From Nocardia pseudovaccinii NBRC 100343 (GTDB taxonomy: Bacteria > Actinomycetota > Actinomycetes > Mycobacteriales > Mycobacteriaceae), in assembly GCF_001613225.1 (NCBI RefSeq), contig NZ_BDBY01000110.1, positions 1 through 64,000 on the forward strand: a stretch of DNA of 64,000 bases. Reading direction: 5' to 3'. Shown here one piece after another: positions 61,848 through 64,000 of this stretch (its first letter is position 1; every line of letters starts with the position of its first letter). The notes beneath the pieces were generated by a model. It searched no databases, had not been told where the DNA came from, and saw nothing but the letters and a program-made list of their open reading frames with translations. Made by a program: the position numbers and the translations under genes.

Positions 61848-62447
61848 GGCCCCGGCCTAACCGCGTTGGGGGACAGCTTCGTCGAGGGTCGCGGTGACGC
61901 CGCGGCCGGTGGCGGCTACCGCGGCTGGGTGCCCCGATTGGGCGGCCAGCTCGGCCTGCGACCCGCTGCCGTGCGCAACTTCGGTGTGCACGGGGCCACG
62001 ACCAGCATTGTGCTCGAACAGCAACTGCGCCGCGCCGTTTCGGCGCGTTCGGGCCTCTTCGGTGTCGTCGTCGGCGTGAACGATCTGGTCAGCGACTTCG
62101 ACCCGGACCGGTTCGAACGCAACCTCGGAACCCTCTTCGGTACGTTACGCAGCACTGGCGCAACGGTTTTCACGGCAAGCTATCCGGACATTCCGGCCCG
62201 TCTGCCGGTGCCGGACGGGTTCCGTGCGTTGCTGCGGGAGCGGTTCGACTTCGCGAATATGGTGCTGGCCGCGGTCACCGCCGAAACCGGCACGCTGCTG
62301 CTGGATATCGCCGCCCAGTCCGAGTGGGAGCGGCCCGAGGTGTGGACCGCCGATGGTCTGCACCCGAGCTCGCTCGGTCATCACATGTTCGCCGCGGGTG
62401 CGGCCGAACTCATCGCGTCGCGTACCGCGACCACCGTCGCCGCCTGA
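61842..62447 (+). CDS. SGNH/GDSL-family hydrolase
   Basis: GTG 61842 gives 201 residues beginning SGPGLTALGDSFVEGRGD: the block-I GDS motif has Ser12. Block III is GVNDLV, and block V is DGLHPSSLGHH with Asp and His. The full set of catalytic motifs is present. There is no signal peptide, so it acts in the cytosol, as an esterase, thioesterase or acyltransferase on a pathway intermediate. Thioesterase-type release of the PKS product is possible, since it directly precedes the PKS gene by 28 bases. Confidence 0.9.
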   Translation: MSGPGLTALGDSFVEGRGDAAAGGGYRGWVPRLGGQLGLRPAAVRNFGVHGATTSIVLEQQLRRAVSARSGLFGVVVGVNDLVSDFDPDRFERNLGTLFGTLRSTGATVFTASYPDIPARLPVPDGFRALLRERFDFANMVLAAVTAETGTLLLDIAAQSEWERPEVWTADGLHPSSLGHHMFAAGAAELIASRTATTVAA

Positions 62448-62475
62448 TTTTCCACCCGGTTCGAGAGGAACTTTC

Positions 62476-64000
62476 GTGACAGACGACAGACGCCTGGCGC
62501 GCAACCCGATCGCTATTGTCGGGATGTCCGGGCTGCTGCCCAACGCGCACAACCACCGAGAGTATTGGCAGAACATCGTCGACGGTGTGGACTGCACCAC
62601 CGAGGTGCCCGCATCGCGCTGGAGCCTCGACGATTACTTCGACGCCGATCAGGACGCGCCTGACAAGACCTACTCGCGTCGCGGCGCGTTCCTGCCCGAT
62701 ATCGACTTCGACCCGCTGGAATTCGGGCTGCCGCCCAATCAGCTCGAGGTCACCAGCACCATGCAGACGCTCAGCCTCGGTGTGGCGCGCGACCTGCTGA
62801 TCGATGCGGGCGCGGTCGATTCCGCCTGGTACGACCCGGGCAAGACCGGCGTCGTGCTCGGCACCACCGGTCCCGTGCCGCTGATGCATCCGTTGGCGGC
62901 ACGACTTTCGACACCGGTGTTGAAGGAGGCGGCGCGCTCGGTCGGACTCTCCGATACCGACGCCGATGCGATCGCCGACAAGTTCGTCGCGGCTTTCGCG
63001 CCGTGGGAAGCGAATTCGTTCCCGGGCCTGCTGGCCAATATCACCGCGGGCCGGGTCGCCAATCGACTCGGCCTCGGCGGTATCAACTGCACTGTCGATG
63101 CGGCGTGTGCGGCATCGCTTGCCGCACTGCGGACGGCCATCGCCGAACTGCAGGACGGCCGGGCCGACATGATGATCACCGGCGGTGTGGATACCGAGAA
63201 CACCATCTTCATCTACATGTGCTTCAGCAAGGTGGGGGCGCTGTCCGCGAACGGGCAGATCAGCCCGTTCTCCTCCGATGCGAACGGCACGCTGCTCGGT
63301 GAGGGCATCACCATGCTCGCCCTGCGGCGGCTGGAAGACGCGCGCCGTGATGGCAATCGGATCTACGCCGTCATCCGCGGCCTGGGTTCCTCCAGTGACG
63401 GCCGGGCGAAGAGCATCTACGCGCCGCGGGCGGGCGGGCAGCGGGTCGCCCTCGATCGGGCCTATGCCGACGCCGATTGCTCACCGGCGGATGTCGCGCT
63501 CATCGAGGCGCATGCGACCGGTACGCCGGTCGGCGACAAGACCGAGCTCACCGCGCTGAAATCGCTGCTGTCCGACGCGACTTCGGAGCCTCGCTTCGCG
63601 GCGCTGGGCAGTGTGAAGTCGCAGATCGGGCACACCAAGGGTGCCGCGGGCACCGCCTCGGTCATGAAACTGGCGCTCGCACTGCACCAGAAGGTGTTGC
63701 CGGGCACCATCAATGTGGACGCTCCCAATGCGGAGATCGCGCCGGATGACGCGCCCTACTATGTGAATACCCGGACGCGGCCGTGGATCCTGGATCCGCA
63801 GCGTCCGGTGCGCCGGGCCGCGGCCTCGGCATTCGGGTTCGGCGGCACCAACTTCCACGTCGTGTTGGAGGAGGCCGACTCCGGTCGCACCGAGCCCGTC
63901 CTGCATCGCACCGCGCAGGCGCATCTGTGGCATGCGCCCGATGTGGCCGGGCTGGTGGATGCGGTCCGCAGCGTGGATGGCGTCGACGGCGGCGCTATTC
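62476..64000 (+). CDS. PfaA/HglE-type polyketide synthase, ketosynthase end (truncated by window)
   Basis: GTG 62476 has GAGAGGAA upstream. The frame is open to the window edge (508 codons). The ketosynthase is complete: Cys211 (DAACAAS), His346 (EAHATGT) and His386 (GHTKGAAG), with the end motif AFGFGGTNFHVV. The start (IAIVGMSGLLPNAHNHREYW, then DFDPLEFGLPPNQLEV) is typical of PUFA-synthase PfaA and heterocyst-glycolipid HglE ketosynthases rather than modular or enediyne PKSs. Acyltransferase, ACP repeats and ketoreductase probably follow beyond the edge. It should extend the acyl chain prepared by the minus operon. Confidence 0.93.
   Translation, partial: MTDDRRLARNPIAIVGMSGLLPNAHNHREYWQNIVDGVDCTTEVPASRWSLDDYFDADQDAPDKTYSRRGAFLPDIDFDPLEFGLPPNQLEVTSTMQTLSLGVARDLLIDAGAVDSAWYDPGKTGVVLGTTGPVPLMHPLAARLSTPVLKEAARSVGLSDTDADAIADKFVAAFAPWEANSFPGLLANITAGRVANRLGLGGINCTVDAACAASLAALRTAIAELQDGRADMMITGGVDTENTIFIYMCFSKVGALSANGQISPFSSDANGTLLGEGITMLALRRLEDARRDGNRIYAVIRGLGSSSDGRAKSIYAPRAGGQRVALDRAYADADCSPADVALIEAHATGTPVGDKTELTALKSLLSDATSEPRFAALGSVKSQIGHTKGAAGTASVMKLALALHQKVLPGTINVDAPNAEIAPDDAPYYVNTRTRPWILDPQRPVRRAAASAFGFGGTNFHVVLEEADSGRTEPVLHRTAQAHLWHAPDVAGLVDAVRSVDGVDGGAI

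Noticed and set aside
62476-64000. Enediyne-type or modular PKS
   Set aside because: The ketosynthase N-terminus (FDPLEFG-PPN region) fits PfaA/HglE synthases, and no enediyne partner genes are seen. The domains beyond the KS are outside the window.
1-64000. tRNA or rRNA genes, IS elements, attachment sites, integrases
   Set aside because: I found no cloverleaf-like sequence ending in CCA, no transposase or integrase frame, and no terminal inverted repeats with target duplications.

Overview
This is a high-GC actinobacterial chromosome segment. GTG starts are frequent, codon third positions are strongly G/C-rich, and most starts have GGAGG-type ribosome binding sites. The gene mix (ECF41/SigJ-type sigma factor, GH38 alpha-mannosidase, Scr1-like regulator remnants, fatty acyl-AMP ligase, many P450s, F420-type oxidoreductase) fits Nocardia or a close mycolic-acid relative. 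The genus is an inference.

1-9.6 kb: a truncated gene at the left edge, a class II glutamine amidotransferase, then a neat ECF41 regulon. A sigma factor (+) and a three-gene redox operon (-: FAD oxidoreductase, FMN reductase, NmrA-like protein) are divergently transcribed from two perfect ECF41-type promoters, and the operon ends at a perfect-stem terminator. After them come an unrecognised protein, a truncated SRPBCC gene and a large alpha-mannosidase.

9.8-24.1 kb and 31.0-40.9 kb: an extracellular contractile injection system (eCIS, Afp/Pvc-like) encoded on the minus strand in two arms. Arm A runs sheath, tube, small tail proteins, a giant QR-motif disordered protein, second tube, LysM, VgrG, PAAR, gp25, baseplate J, tail protein I, and ends overlapping a convergent STAND/BTAD regulator. 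Arm B runs LuxR-type regulator, Pvc16-like cap protein, AAA ATPase, a zinc-ribbon/membrane/PASTA protein, a DUF4157 protein and a 1220-residue candidate effector.

24.3-30.8 kb, between the arms: a MarR/quinone-oxidoreductase pair with a palindromic operator, a secreted small protein, a graveyard of truncated regulator genes (26.9-28.2 kb), a TrmO-like gene, a two-domain TerD protein and a small conserved protein.

41.1-47.0 kb: a cell-wall hydrolase with three domains (NlpC/P60 cysteine missing) translationally coupled to two paralogous lipoproteins; a CYP157-like P450 lacking the ExxR arginine; an F420-type oxidoreductase; a hotdog thioesterase; and a 16-bp-stem bidirectional terminator.

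47.1-64.0 kb: a lipid/polyketide biosynthetic cluster that continues past the right edge. The minus operon encodes a fatty acyl-AMP ligase, two soluble diiron acyl-ACP desaturase-like proteins, a hotdog thioesterase, an ACP and a cyclopropane-synthase-like methyltransferase. The plus strand encodes three P450s, two FAD oxygenases, a LysR regulator, an acyl-CoA ligase-like enzyme, an SGNH hydrolase and the ketosynthase of a PfaA/HglE-type PKS. A plausible scheme is: activate a fatty acid, load it on the ACP, desaturate and methylate it there, then elongate and oxidise it. I do not recognise the product.
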